A stretch of DNA of 64,000 bases from assembly GCA_012033335.1 (NCBI GenBank), contig JAAURB010000002.1, forward strand, positions 62,001-126,000, given 5' to 3'. The position numbers and the translations under genes are program-made. Of the stretch, positions 56,924 to 64,000 are shown one piece after another (position 1 is the first letter of the stretch; every line of letters begins with the position of its first letter). This DNA is from Oscillatoriales cyanobacterium RM2_1_1. Lineage in GTDB: Bacteria > Cyanobacteriota > Cyanobacteriia > Cyanobacteriales > Microcoleaceae. The notes beneath the pieces were generated by a model. The model ran no database searches, was not told where the DNA came from, and worked only from the letters and a program-made list of their open reading frames with translations.

Positions 56924-57817
56924 ATGCAATCCCATCGTTCTACCCCCTGGATCCAGCAGCAGTCACGGATGATCATCGGGGCGATCGCCCTTTCCGGTAG
57001 CCTGGAAACCGCTTATCTCACCTGGACAAAGCTTTCGGGAACCTCAGTGGCTTGCCCGATTAGCAACTGCAACGATGTCCTCAACAGTCCCTATGGAACC
57101 ATTTTCAACCTGCCGTTGCCCCTGTTTGGCTGTCTGGCTTATCTGACCATGGCAGGCTTAGCCTTGGGGCCAAAGCTTTTCAAAAACCCCAAAACTCAAT
57201 TCTCCCTGGAACAATTGAGTTGGGGACTGATGTTTGGACTGGGAACGGCGATGGCGATTTGCAGCAGCTACTTGATTTACCTGCTTGCCTTTGAGTTACG
57301 AACGTTCTGTTTTTACTGTGCTTTGTCAGCAATTTTCTCCTTCAGTTTATTTTTGTTAACCCTGGTCGGTCGTAGCTGGGAAGACATCGGTCAACTCCTG
57401 TTTCAGGGATTAGCAATTGGGATGGTGACGCTAATCGGAGTACTCGGGGTCTACAACACCACCCAGGCAACGGAAGCTCCACCAATAACAGGGTTTCAGA
57501 TTACCAACGTTTCCAGTCCGGCAGGTCTTAGTCTTGCCCACCATCTTCAGAGCATTGGAGCTAAACAGTACGGGGCTTACTGGTGTCCCCACTGCCAGCA
57601 ACAGAAGCAACTATTTGGCAAGGCAGCTTTTGACCTGGTCAACTACGTTGAATGCGATCCCCAAGGCCCAGATCCTCAACCTCAACTGTGCCGCCAGCTT
57701 GGAATTACATCCTATCCCACCTGGGAAATTCAGGGAAAGTTCTACTCAGGACTGCAATCCTTGGAAGCTCTAGCGGATTTATCAGGATATCAAGGGGAAC
57801 AAGACTTTCAGGGATGA
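56924..57817 (+). CDS. VKOR-thioredoxin fusion, disulfide-forming protein
   Basis: About 297 residues. An N-terminal vitamin K epoxide reductase-like membrane domain with four or five helices holds the loop Cys pair C44/C49 (A-C-P-I-S-N-C-N) and the quinone-side C-F-Y-C near 129-132. A periplasmic or lumenal thioredoxin-like domain follows with W-C-P-H-C near 225. In cyanobacteria such fusions oxidise dithiols in exported proteins and pass electrons to quinones. The ATG at 56924 was preferred over a TTG seven codons upstream. Confidence 0.9.
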   Translation: MQSHRSTPWIQQQSRMIIGAIALSGSLETAYLTWTKLSGTSVACPISNCNDVLNSPYGTIFNLPLPLFGCLAYLTMAGLALGPKLFKNPKTQFSLEQLSWGLMFGLGTAMAICSSYLIYLLAFELRTFCFYCALSAIFSFSLFLLTLVGRSWEDIGQLLFQGLAIGMVTLIGVLGVYNTTQATEAPPITGFQITNVSSPAGLSLAHHLQSIGAKQYGAYWCPHCQQQKQLFGKAAFDLVNYVECDPQGPDPQPQLCRQLGITSYPTWEIQGKFYSGLQSLEALADLSGYQGEQDFQG

Positions 57818-57858
57818 TGTAGGTTATGCTGAAATGTGAGAAACTTCTTAGTTCTGCA

Positions 57859-57877
57859 ACCTCAGAAGGGCTGAGGT
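57859..57877 (+). terminator. Small hairpin after the VKOR gene
   Basis: ACCTCAG (57859-57865) pairs with CTGAGGT (57871-57877) around AAGGG, followed by CTTATT. It lies 42 bases past the stop codon and is a plausible weak terminator. Confidence 0.5.
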
Positions 57878-57920
57878 CTTATTGATGGCCACGGGTGAGA
57901 GAGCAAAGTTTCAAGCTTAT

Positions 57921-57971
57921 CGATTGAGCCTGAAAGCCTCTACGGAGGGGCCTTGTCAGGGCTCATGATCG
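57921..57971 (+). other. Structured element of unknown type
   Basis: Nested pairing is possible: CGAT/ATCG outermost, TGAGCC/GGCTCA, TGA/TCA, then GCCTC/GAGG around TACG. The layers are separated by small bulges. This resembles a structured RNA or a decayed repeat. I do not recognise a family and see no promoter. Confidence 0.35.
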
Positions 57972-58433
57972 TTGCAATCAGGGTCAATCTACCACAATCG
58001 ATTTACCGTAATCAATCTATAAACATCAGACATCCCTCAGCAGATGGAGCGATCGCTAGGGATTAGAGGGCATTTGAAAAGTCAGATTTAATATCCGATA
58101 GGCTAGGTCGCTTTGATAACTAACTAGAGGTTAATTCAGTCCAGTTTCAACCCAGTTTCAACTCAGATGTTAATGATTGATGTGAATAACTGAGTTGATT
58201 GAAACCAAACATGGCAGTCTGAGAAGGTTTATTAGTATTACTGGGTATTGGTTTACAGTCTACGGTTTATAAACTGCAGTTTACAATCTGCGAGGGTAAA
58301 ATACCGGCTCCATATTTATAATTTAAATCCTAATTTAAACCATGATTTAAAGTCAAATCCATAGGGTTTCCTGCTCAAACGCCAACTGAATCCATTTATT
58401 TACTTCTTTGGTTCCCATGTCTCAGGCAGGCGA

Positions 58434-60596
58434 ATGTTAATTCAAAAGCTAGATCAATCCTCCAATCGGCTTCTCTCCGCTTTAAAGCAATGGGTTAAGC
58501 AGCAGGAGTCTCCTGTTTGGTGGATTTCCTCTGGAGTTGCCGGAACTGTACTTTTAATTCGGCTTCTGGGTTTATTACAGTCTTCGGAGTGGTCAGTCTT
58601 TGATTTATATTTTCGGCTGCGTCCGTTAGAACCTGTAGATGAAAAGATTTTGATTGTTGGGATTGATGAGAAGGACTTGCAAGCCTATGGTTTTCCTGTG
58701 TCAGATCGGGATCTGTCCGCCTTACTCACTCGCCTTGATCAAGCTAAACCCAAAGCCATTGGCCTGGATATTTATCGAGATTTGCCGGCTCCCCCCGGCT
58801 ACAACCAACTGGTGCAATCTTTTAAGACAATTCCCAACCTGGTGGGAATTGAGAAGGTTGAAACCTCTCGGAGTTTAGGGATTCAGCCACCGCCAATTTT
58901 GGGCCAGCGAGATCTGGTGGGATTCAATAATGTCATTGTTGACGCTGATGGTAAGATTCGCCGCAGTTTACTCTACATGCAAGGATTTGCCGATGGACAA
59001 ACTCGCCAGAGTTTTGCCCTTGAGCTGGCACTGATCTACCTGGCTCAGGAAGGCATCACCCCTGAAGCCGCCAATCAAGCCAACGATCTCAGATTGGGTC
59101 AGCGGGTCTTTCGCCAATTTCAACCCAATGATGGGGGCTATATTCGGGCTGATCCGGGGGGCTATCAATTTCTCGCCAATCTTCGGGGGCCATCAGGCTA
59201 TTTTGCCACCGTTTCCATGCGGGATGTCTTAGAAGGCCGGGTTTCTCCGGGGCAAATTCAGGATCGGATTGTCTTGATTGGATCTGTGGCTCCGAGCGTT
59301 AAGGATCTTTATTCAACCGCCTATAGTGAATTGTTCAAGCAGCCTCGACCCCTGTATGGAGTAGAGTTGCAGGCTAACTTTCTCAGTGAAATTCTGGATT
59401 CGGCTCTCTATGATCGTCAATCCATTCGAGTTTGGCCAGAGATCGTCGAATGGCTTTGGATCTATGCCTGGGCTTTGGCGGGAGCCCAGATGTGCTGGTA
59501 TGGGCGATCGCCCTATCGATCCCTGGTGGCAACCTTGGCAACGGGAGGATTATTGACCGTTTTAGCCTATGTTGCGTTTCGATTGGGATGGTGGATTCCA
59601 CTGGTGCCTGGAGTTATTGCCCTAGGGGGTTCAGCCATTACTATTCTGGCCTATTGGGCCCATCGCCAGGAGGAAATGAAGCGATCGACCGAGTTTTTCA
59701 AAAGTGTGATCAACACCATTCCTGACCCGGTTTATGTAAAGAACATCAATCACGAGAAGATTGTGATCAATCAAGCCTATTGTCAATTGACCGGGTACCC
59801 ACCAGAGATGATCATGACCTCGCCAGACTATAAACTGTTCCCGGTTTCTGAAGCCAAAATCCTATGGCAGCAGGATGAACAGGCATTTCATAGCTCGATT
59901 ATCCAGGAGTGTGAAGAGAAACTAACCTGTGCCGATGGTAAGGTTCACTTGATTGAAATTAAGCGATCGCTCCACCAGGATGGGGCGGGTAATCTCTTTC
60001 TGGTTGGGGTAATCCGGGATATTACCGAACGCAAACAACTTGAAGCCAATCTCAAGCAATTGGCCTCAGAATTAGAACAGTCCAATGCCGCCCTTAGAGT
60101 TTCTGCTGAACATGATCCCCTCACGGGCTTACCCAATCGCAAACTTTTTCAGGAGCGATTGCAGCAATCTTTAGCCTGGGCAGACCAATATAAAAAATCT
60201 GTTGCCTTGTTTTTTCTGGATTTGAATGACTTTAAACTCGTCAATGACAATTTGGGGCATCACATTGGGGATCTACTCCTGCAAGCTGTAGCTGAGCGAC
60301 TTCAGGGATGTCTGCGGGGCAGTGACACAGTTTCTCGTTTGGGGGGCGATGAATTTACGATTATTCTACCTGGAATTCCCAGCCGAGAAAACGCTGAAAA
60401 AGTTGCTGAAAAAGTTTTGGAAACCATTATCAAGCCCATTACCCTTGAAGCCCATGAAGTGTCTATTACCACCAGTATTGGCATCAGTCTCTATCCTGAA
60501 GATACCTGTGACATTGAATTGCTAGTTCAAAAAGCAGATATGGCTATGTATCAGGCTAAAAAATTGGGCAAGAATGTCTATGAATTCTCGGTATAA
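58434..60596 (+). CDS. CHASE2-PAS-GGDEF diguanylate cyclase
   Basis: A 720-residue membrane sensor. A first membrane helix at about 27-48 is followed by a CHASE2 extracytoplasmic sensor (D-E-K-I-L-I-V-G-I-D-E-K-D-L-Q, later P-G-Q-I-Q-D-R-I-V-L-I-G-S). Three membrane helices lie at about 340-415 and a PAS domain with PAC-like end V-G-V-I-R-D-I-T-E-R-K at about 420-540. A GGDEF domain follows with D-P-L-T-G-L-P-N-R and the active site R-L-G-G-D-E-F. It should make cyclic di-GMP in response to an outside signal. No EAL domain is present. Confidence 0.93.
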   Translation: MLIQKLDQSSNRLLSALKQWVKQQESPVWWISSGVAGTVLLIRLLGLLQSSEWSVFDLYFRLRPLEPVDEKILIVGIDEKDLQAYGFPVSDRDLSALLTRLDQAKPKAIGLDIYRDLPAPPGYNQLVQSFKTIPNLVGIEKVETSRSLGIQPPPILGQRDLVGFNNVIVDADGKIRRSLLYMQGFADGQTRQSFALELALIYLAQEGITPEAANQANDLRLGQRVFRQFQPNDGGYIRADPGGYQFLANLRGPSGYFATVSMRDVLEGRVSPGQIQDRIVLIGSVAPSVKDLYSTAYSELFKQPRPLYGVELQANFLSEILDSALYDRQSIRVWPEIVEWLWIYAWALAGAQMCWYGRSPYRSLVATLATGGLLTVLAYVAFRLGWWIPLVPGVIALGGSAITILAYWAHRQEEMKRSTEFFKSVINTIPDPVYVKNINHEKIVINQAYCQLTGYPPEMIMTSPDYKLFPVSEAKILWQQDEQAFHSSIIQECEEKLTCADGKVHLIEIKRSLHQDGAGNLFLVGVIRDITERKQLEANLKQLASELEQSNAALRVSAEHDPLTGLPNRKLFQERLQQSLAWADQYKKSVALFFLDLNDFKLVNDNLGHHIGDLLLQAVAERLQGCLRGSDTVSRLGGDEFTIILPGIPSRENAEKVAEKVLETIIKPITLEAHEVSITTSIGISLYPEDTCDIELLVQKADMAMYQAKKLGKNVYEFSV

Positions 60597-60843
60597 ATCT
60601 TCTTATAAATATTTATAAATACTAGACCAACTCCTTGAACGTCTTGTAATGAGATAGTTGAAAGGGCAGAACGTGGGTTAGATCTCTTTGGGCCCCCTAC
60701 CAAGATCGCTGGGCTTGAAATGTATAGACTGAGGGGCTGTAATCATGCAGGGTATGAATCCCCAGCCTAATCATACGAAATTTTTGGGGAAATGGTTCCA
60801 GCCTAGGACAGTTTAAGAAACGTCTATCTGATTAGGGATAGTT

Positions 60844-60857
60844 CAGTAATATTACTG
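60844..60857. promoter_or_regulatory. Perfect 14-bp palindrome, possible operator
   Basis: CAGTAATATTACTG reads the same on both strands and lies 72 bases before the ATG of the small secreted protein. It is AT-rich in the centre, as in many dimeric regulator sites. No partner site was found nearby. The rest of the gap 60597-60929 shows no gene. Confidence 0.4.
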
Positions 60858-60929
60858 ATATACTGATTAAATCGGGGAAAGGGTGTTTAGTAGTTAAACA
60901 TTGTCTTTTAGGATTTGGGGTCAGTTTCG

Positions 60930-61136
60930 ATGGGATGTATCTCTATCTCCAGGTTATTACTAACAGCTGTAATGGGCGTGGGATGGCAATTGGCAGCAGT
61001 GTCAGCTTCTCAGGCAACAACAGAGCTTCAGTTCGTGTCTACACGGTTTGAGTCTGGTATCTCAGGCACTATTTTTCAGGGTTACGAGCCCACCCCTAAG
61101 AGTGGTGGGGGCGAAAGCGGAGCCGGTTCCCGATAA
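60930..61136 (+). CDS. Small secreted hypothetical protein
   Basis: A 68-residue product. A signal peptide is evident (S-R-L-L-L-T-A-V-M-G-V-G-W-Q-L-A-A-V-S-A-S-Q-A with A-x-A-like cleavage near residue 30). The mature part of about 38 residues ends P-K-S-G-G-G-E-S-G-A-G-S-R. That ending weakly recalls the start of DUF928 proteins, so this might be a truncated member. No ribosome site is strong. A solid terminator hairpin follows, which supports a transcribed unit. Confidence 0.5.
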   Translation: MGCISISRLLLTAVMGVGWQLAAVSASQATTELQFVSTRFESGISGTIFQGYEPTPKSGGGESGAGSR

Positions 61137-61247
61137 TAGGTTCGGTTAAGATAGATTAAGATAATAGGATTTTCAAAATAGGGACTGGCTTTCTCTACAG
61201 AAAGTTCAGAACTGATTAAAAGTCAGAAATTTAATATAACCCTTCAA

Positions 61248-61278
61248 GAGGCAGAGAGAAAGAATATCTCTCTGCCTC
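61248..61278. terminator. Perfect 12-bp terminator hairpin
   Basis: GAGGCAGAGAGA (61248-61259) pairs with TCTCTCTGCCTC (61267-61278) around a seven-base loop, 112 bases past the small secreted protein gene. AATTATGTT follows. It lies between convergent genes. Confidence 0.7.
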
Positions 61279-61292
61279 AATTATGTTGATCA

Positions 61293-61328
61293 AATGTTGA
61301 TTGAAATAATATTATTTCAATCAACATT
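61293..61328. repeat. Perfect 36-bp palindrome with no spacer
   Basis: The arm AATGTTGATTGAAATAAT (61293-61310) is followed directly by its exact complement to 61328. It lies 42 bases past the psbU stop codon, which ends at 61370 on the minus strand. As RNA it would make a long AT-rich hairpin with a minimal loop and may terminate psbU transcription. As DNA it could extrude a cruciform. Confidence 0.85.
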
Positions 61329-61369
61329 AATTCGAACAAAATTGACTAAGCCATTGAATCTGACCAGTT

Positions 61370-61798
61370 CTAGTCGTATGTTCCGGTATTTAAGCGGAAA
61401 TTACCTTCTTGCAGGACAGAAGTTTCTGGAGTTACTGTGAAAAGATCTAAGTTAGCTCTCAGCAGATCTGCCTGTTGCTGGGTCAAGTTGGGGATCTCTA
61501 GAACGTCCTCAACGGAGTCATAGGGGGCATTATCAATAATTAGCTTGGCCAGGGTAGGAAACATCCCTCTAATCTGCCGAAATTCTCGAATAGAGCTATT
61601 ATTCAAGTCAAGCTTTTCTCCCACTTCTGCGAGTTTTTCATCTGCTCGATTTCTCCGGCTCTCAACGGCTAAAACCGGGGAAATGATACCCAGTTTAGAC
61701 ATCTCCAGGGAAGTGGCGATCGCCGGGGCAGTTCCAAAACCAATCAGACCAGTGATAAGTAAACTCAATGAAGCCAACCAACAAAAAAACCGTTTCAT
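61370..61798 (-). CDS. psbU: Photosystem II extrinsic protein PsbU (12 kDa)
   Basis: PsbU stabilises the Mn4CaO5 oxygen-evolving site on the lumenal side of photosystem II with PsbO and PsbV. The 142-residue precursor has a signal peptide (M-K-R-F-F-C-W-L-A-S-L-S-L-L) with likely cleavage near A-I-A. The mature part starts around residue 45 and holds two helix-hairpin-helix units (I-R-E-F-R-Q-I-R-G-M-F-P-T-L-A-K-L-I and V-L-E-I-P-N-L-T). The ATG at 61798 has AGGAG nine bases upstream. A longer frame upstream was rejected. Confidence 0.95.
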   Translation of the reverse strand: MKRFFCWLASLSLLITGLIGFGTAPAIATSLEMSKLGIISPVLAVESRRNRADEKLAEVGEKLDLNNSSIREFRQIRGMFPTLAKLIIDNAPYDSVEDVLEIPNLTQQQADLLRANLDLFTVTPETSVLQEGNFRLNTGTYD

Positions 61799-62065
61799 TA
61801 AAGTATTTCTCCTATCCGATACAAACAGCATTTCTTGACATCCCGTGACTTTTGCTGCTGCAACCAATTGCAATCAAACCTGTCGCAAATCTGTTGCAAA
61901 CCCCTGATCAAAAACCTCTGATCAAAAATCATAGATCAACAATGCTAGCCACTGGAAATCATTATCCTTCTGCTAGGTACTATACCGCACTATTGGCGCT
62001 CAAATGCAGGTCTATCTTGCCCTAACCTGACTCTATCAAGCTCATCAACCTTGGGATTCTCAAGC

Positions 62066-63025
62066 CTAAGGTCGTAGCCCCACCCCCAACCCATAGCTAT
62101 ATACCTTGAAGACCTGTCCCTCAGTATCAAATAGCACCCTGATGCCGCTGCCATCTGGGTTCATCCATTCATAGGTGGCGCTGAAATCTTCATTGCTATC
62201 GGGATTGAAACCAGTGGTTGTGCCAGGAACCTGCATAATTTGCTGAACTTGCCCATAGGTCATGCCCAAGCGTAGCTGATAATATTGGGCTCGGGTGGCA
62301 ACCATAGGGGCAGTTTCTGGGGCTGTTGGGGTTGAAGTTGATCCTAGGGCCACCCCTGGGTTAATTGGAGCAGACATCTCAAACACGGTACTGTCGAGAT
62401 TTTGACTGGAGATAGAGGCAACCTGTTGATTCTGGTTAAACATGACCACGATGTTGGAGCCATCTGAATTTGACCAGAAATATTGTATCCCTGGGCTATA
62501 GATTTCCGATGACTCGGCAGGTTTTCCAGGAGCCTGACCCTTTGTCCCCAGGATAGCGTCTACCTCCAGAGCTGTCATGCCCGGTTTAATGCTGTTGTAC
62601 TGAGCAGTGCTAAATTGGCGAGTAAAGCGATTTTCTACCGTACTTCCCGAACCCTGGGATGAACTTTCTGATGAACCTGAGGATTGACGAGCAAAGTTCT
62701 GGTTGCTCTCCGTAGGCAAATTGTAAGCGACAAATCTGACGACTTTCTGGTTTTCATCAAAGACAATACTAATGGACGAGCCATCCTGATTCACCCAGTG
62801 ATAAGTGACCTGTCGAGAGGTTAAATCACGGCTGAATCCGGCATCCCGCTCCCCCTCTGCCGCCAGAAGTTGTTGAATTTCTGCATAGGTCATGCCCACC
62901 CGAATTTGATCATATTGCAATCGGGTAAAACGGTTGAAGGGGCTGGCGAATCCAAAACCAATCTCCAAGAACAGACCTGCACTGATCAAAGTACCGACCA
63001 ACCCCAAATGGATAATCTGTTTCAT
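62066..63025 (-). CDS. Secreted protein with three SmpA/BamE-like repeats
   Basis: A 319-residue exported protein with an N-terminal signal peptide (M-K-Q-I-I-H-L-G-L-V-G-T-L, then G-F-G-F-A-S). Three tandem units begin Y-D-Q-I-R-V-G-M-T, Y-N-S-I-K-P-G-M-T and Y-Y-Q-L-R-L-G-M-T. Each ends in a Y-x-W-x-N-x-D-G-S strand pair. The spacing and motif resemble SmpA/OmlA (BamE) or beta-lactamase-inhibitor-like modules, which bind proteins at the envelope. The units are joined by Ser/Pro/Thr-rich linkers. The role is unknown. Confidence 0.75.
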   Translation of the reverse strand: MKQIIHLGLVGTLISAGLFLEIGFGFASPFNRFTRLQYDQIRVGMTYAEIQQLLAAEGERDAGFSRDLTSRQVTYHWVNQDGSSISIVFDENQKVVRFVAYNLPTESNQNFARQSSGSSESSSQGSGSTVENRFTRQFSTAQYNSIKPGMTALEVDAILGTKGQAPGKPAESSEIYSPGIQYFWSNSDGSNIVVMFNQNQQVASISSQNLDSTVFEMSAPINPGVALGSTSTPTAPETAPMVATRAQYYQLRLGMTYGQVQQIMQVPGTTTGFNPDSNEDFSATYEWMNPDGSGIRVLFDTEGQVFKVYSYGLGVGLRP

Positions 63026-63106
63026 CTGGACTCTTTTCCTCTTGCTTCGTAACCTGGATAGATATCCTTAACAAATATCATAGATATTGCTGAGTGAAAT
63101 TAATCC

Positions 63107-63165
63107 TATAGCGATTTTCATTGTGAGGTATGGATTTAGGAATAGATGGCATGCTATCCACGGTT
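63107..63165 (-). repeat. Dispersed short repeat, family 1, diverged partial copy D
   Basis: Reads TATAGCGATTTTCA, then AGGTATGGATTTAGGAATAG, which matches the reverse complement of copy B (CAGCGATTTTCAATC, AGGTATGGATTTGGGAATTG). The other end is lost or too diverged. It lies between the SmpA-like gene and the transglutaminase-like gene. Confidence 0.5.
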
Positions 63166-63187
63166 TAAACTGCAGTTCCCTAATTCC

Positions 63188-64000
63188 TCAAGCGGAATCC
63201 TTGAACCGCAATGGACGTTTGAATCTGGACTTGAATGATTTGAGCTGTGCTTTTTTTAAGTTATGCACCAGTTGACGAAGCTGGGCCAGATTTGAGGGTT
63301 GTCCTCCATAGCGCCAGCGCACATAAGTCTGGGAGATTTCATCAATTACCTCGGCCTCATCAATGGACTGGTGCGATCCCACAGCCTTAGAATATTCAGT
63401 GGGAGTTTGAACCGCTAGCTTGGGATAGCCTTTCGTCGCCAGGAGTTGGAGCATTTGCTGATAAAGCCCTTCCTCGATGGGCAGCTTGGTGAGCCAGCGG
63501 CGATATCGCCAGGTCTTCCACCCCTCCCAGCCCAGCCAAGCCAGAAAGGCAATAGCAGTGGCACTGACCAGGCCCAAGAGAATACCCAACCAACCCTGGG
63601 AGAATAGGTTAAAAAACCAGCGCAGGCTACCGACCAGAACCCCAATAATCGCCCCAAAGATAGTTTGTAGCGCCCCTGTGACTGGGGAAGGTAGCCAGCC
63701 TGCAATCCATTTCCAGAACGCCTGCAGGGCACTAAAGGTTTGATTTTCTTCTACTGAAGGCGGAATCAAATCCATTCCAGGAATCGGATTAAACGCAAAC
63801 CAGCCATATTCAGGAAAATAAACCTCCGCCATCGCATGGGCATCCGTATTCCGAACAATATAAAGCCCGGTGAAGGGATTGAATTCTCCTGGTTCAAATC
63901 CAGCCACCAACCGGGCCGGAATCCCAATTGACCGCAACATGATTGTTAAAACTGTAGCAAAGTGATCGGGGTATCCCCCCGTTACTAGATTGCCAGGGGG
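63188..64000 (-). CDS. Membrane transglutaminase-like (TgpA-type) protein, C-terminal part
   Basis: The gene continues past the right edge; 270 codons are visible. The transglutaminase core has G-G-Y-P-D-H-F-A-T-V, L-R-S-I-G-I-P-A-R-L-V-A-G-F and N-T-D-A-H-A-M-A-E-V-Y-F. A membrane helix follows near F-S-Q-G-W-L-G-I-L-L-G-L-V and a cytoplasmic tail with a DUF4129-like Y-S-K-A-V-G region. At the place of the usual catalytic Cys (G-x-C-x-x-F) there is a Pro (Y-P-D-H-F), so it may not be a classical protease. I recall the same in other cyanobacterial relatives, without having checked. Confidence 0.82.
   Translation of the reverse strand, partial: PPGNLVTGGYPDHFATVLTIMLRSIGIPARLVAGFEPGEFNPFTGLYIVRNTDAHAMAEVYFPEYGWFAFNPIPGMDLIPPSVEENQTFSALQAFWKWIAGWLPSPVTGALQTIFGAIIGVLVGSLRWFFNLFSQGWLGILLGLVSATAIAFLAWLGWEGWKTWRYRRWLTKLPIEEGLYQQMLQLLATKGYPKLAVQTPTEYSKAVGSHQSIDEAEVIDEISQTYVRWRYGGQPSNLAQLRQLVHNLKKAQLKSFKSRFKRPLRFKDSA

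Larger units (their letters stand above)
57818..58433. other. Intergenic region with structured segments, no gene supported
   Basis: No open frame with a ribosome site is seen. The left part holds a small hairpin and a long imperfect stem (listed separately). Near 58140-58170 CAGTTTCAACCCAGTTTCAAC is a short direct repeat. The right part is AT-rich and should contain the promoter of the GGDEF gene. Confidence 0.5.

Noticed and set aside
60700-60800. tRNA-like pairing near 60730-60770
   Set aside because: GGGGCTG and CAGCC can pair, but no anticodon arm or T-loop consensus (GGTTCRA) is present.

Overview
The window is a stretch of cyanobacterial chromosome. The evidence is the photosynthesis genes chlI (Mg-chelatase) and psbU (photosystem II), two Delta9 acyl-lipid desaturases, the cyanobacterial gene order of the ribosomal-protein cluster (rplC to prfA, with truA, rplM, rpsI and rpmE at its end), and many copies of the HIP1 octamer GCGATCGC. 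The species cannot be named from this sequence. No rRNA, tRNA, CRISPR array, prophage or intact insertion sequence was seen.

Layout. 1-9.5 kb, mostly minus strand: surface-glycan and lipid genes (family-2 glycosyltransferase fragment, polysaccharide deacetylase, hexapeptide acyltransferase, NAD-dependent epimerase, an amidohydrolase-methyltransferase fusion, a YdjM-like membrane protein, glycerol-3-phosphate dehydrogenase, family-4 glycosyltransferase). 10.2-14.8 kb, minus: a large NTPase with about 14 WD40 repeats, then queG. 14.9-21.6 kb, plus: two near-duplicate Asp/Val-rich peptides with double-glycine leaders, followed by a JmjC-type oxygenase, a TPR-GT41 (O-GlcNAc-transferase-like) enzyme and a TPR-GT2 enzyme. 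This is the best candidate for an undescribed peptide-modification system. 22-27.2 kb: an ABC importer of the 2-aminoethylphosphonate/iron type, followed by an ureidoglycolate-lyase-like gene dead from four in-frame stops. 27.4-33.8 kb: a candidate small RNA, a methionine gamma-lyase-family enzyme, two desaturases, a DUF1517-like protein, a lipoprotein and a sigma-like protein. 33.8-36 kb, minus: ruvC and chlI. 36.8-55 kb: the S10/spc/alpha-type ribosomal cluster with secY, adk, infA, rpmJ, rpoA, truA and prfA. 55-64 kb: gamma-glutamyltransferase, VKOR-thioredoxin, a CHASE2-PAS-GGDEF cyclase, a small secreted protein, psbU, a triple SmpA-like repeat protein and a membrane transglutaminase-like protein cut by the window end.

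Quality of the sequence. Seven genes are broken by single-base indels (acyltransferase, epimerase, glpD, NTPase-WD40, rplD, rplB twice, ggt), mostly in short homopolymers. rplB and rplD are essential, so most of these are probably sequencing or assembly errors. I annotate each as one gene across the shift. The ureidoglycolate-lyase-like pseudogene is different: it carries substitutions and no indel, so its decay is probably real.

Intergenic DNA carries at least two dispersed short-repeat families (a 70-95 bp element with TTACAGCG/CGCTGTAA ends, and an 80-90 bp element), several strong terminator hairpins, and a perfect 36-bp palindrome next to psbU.
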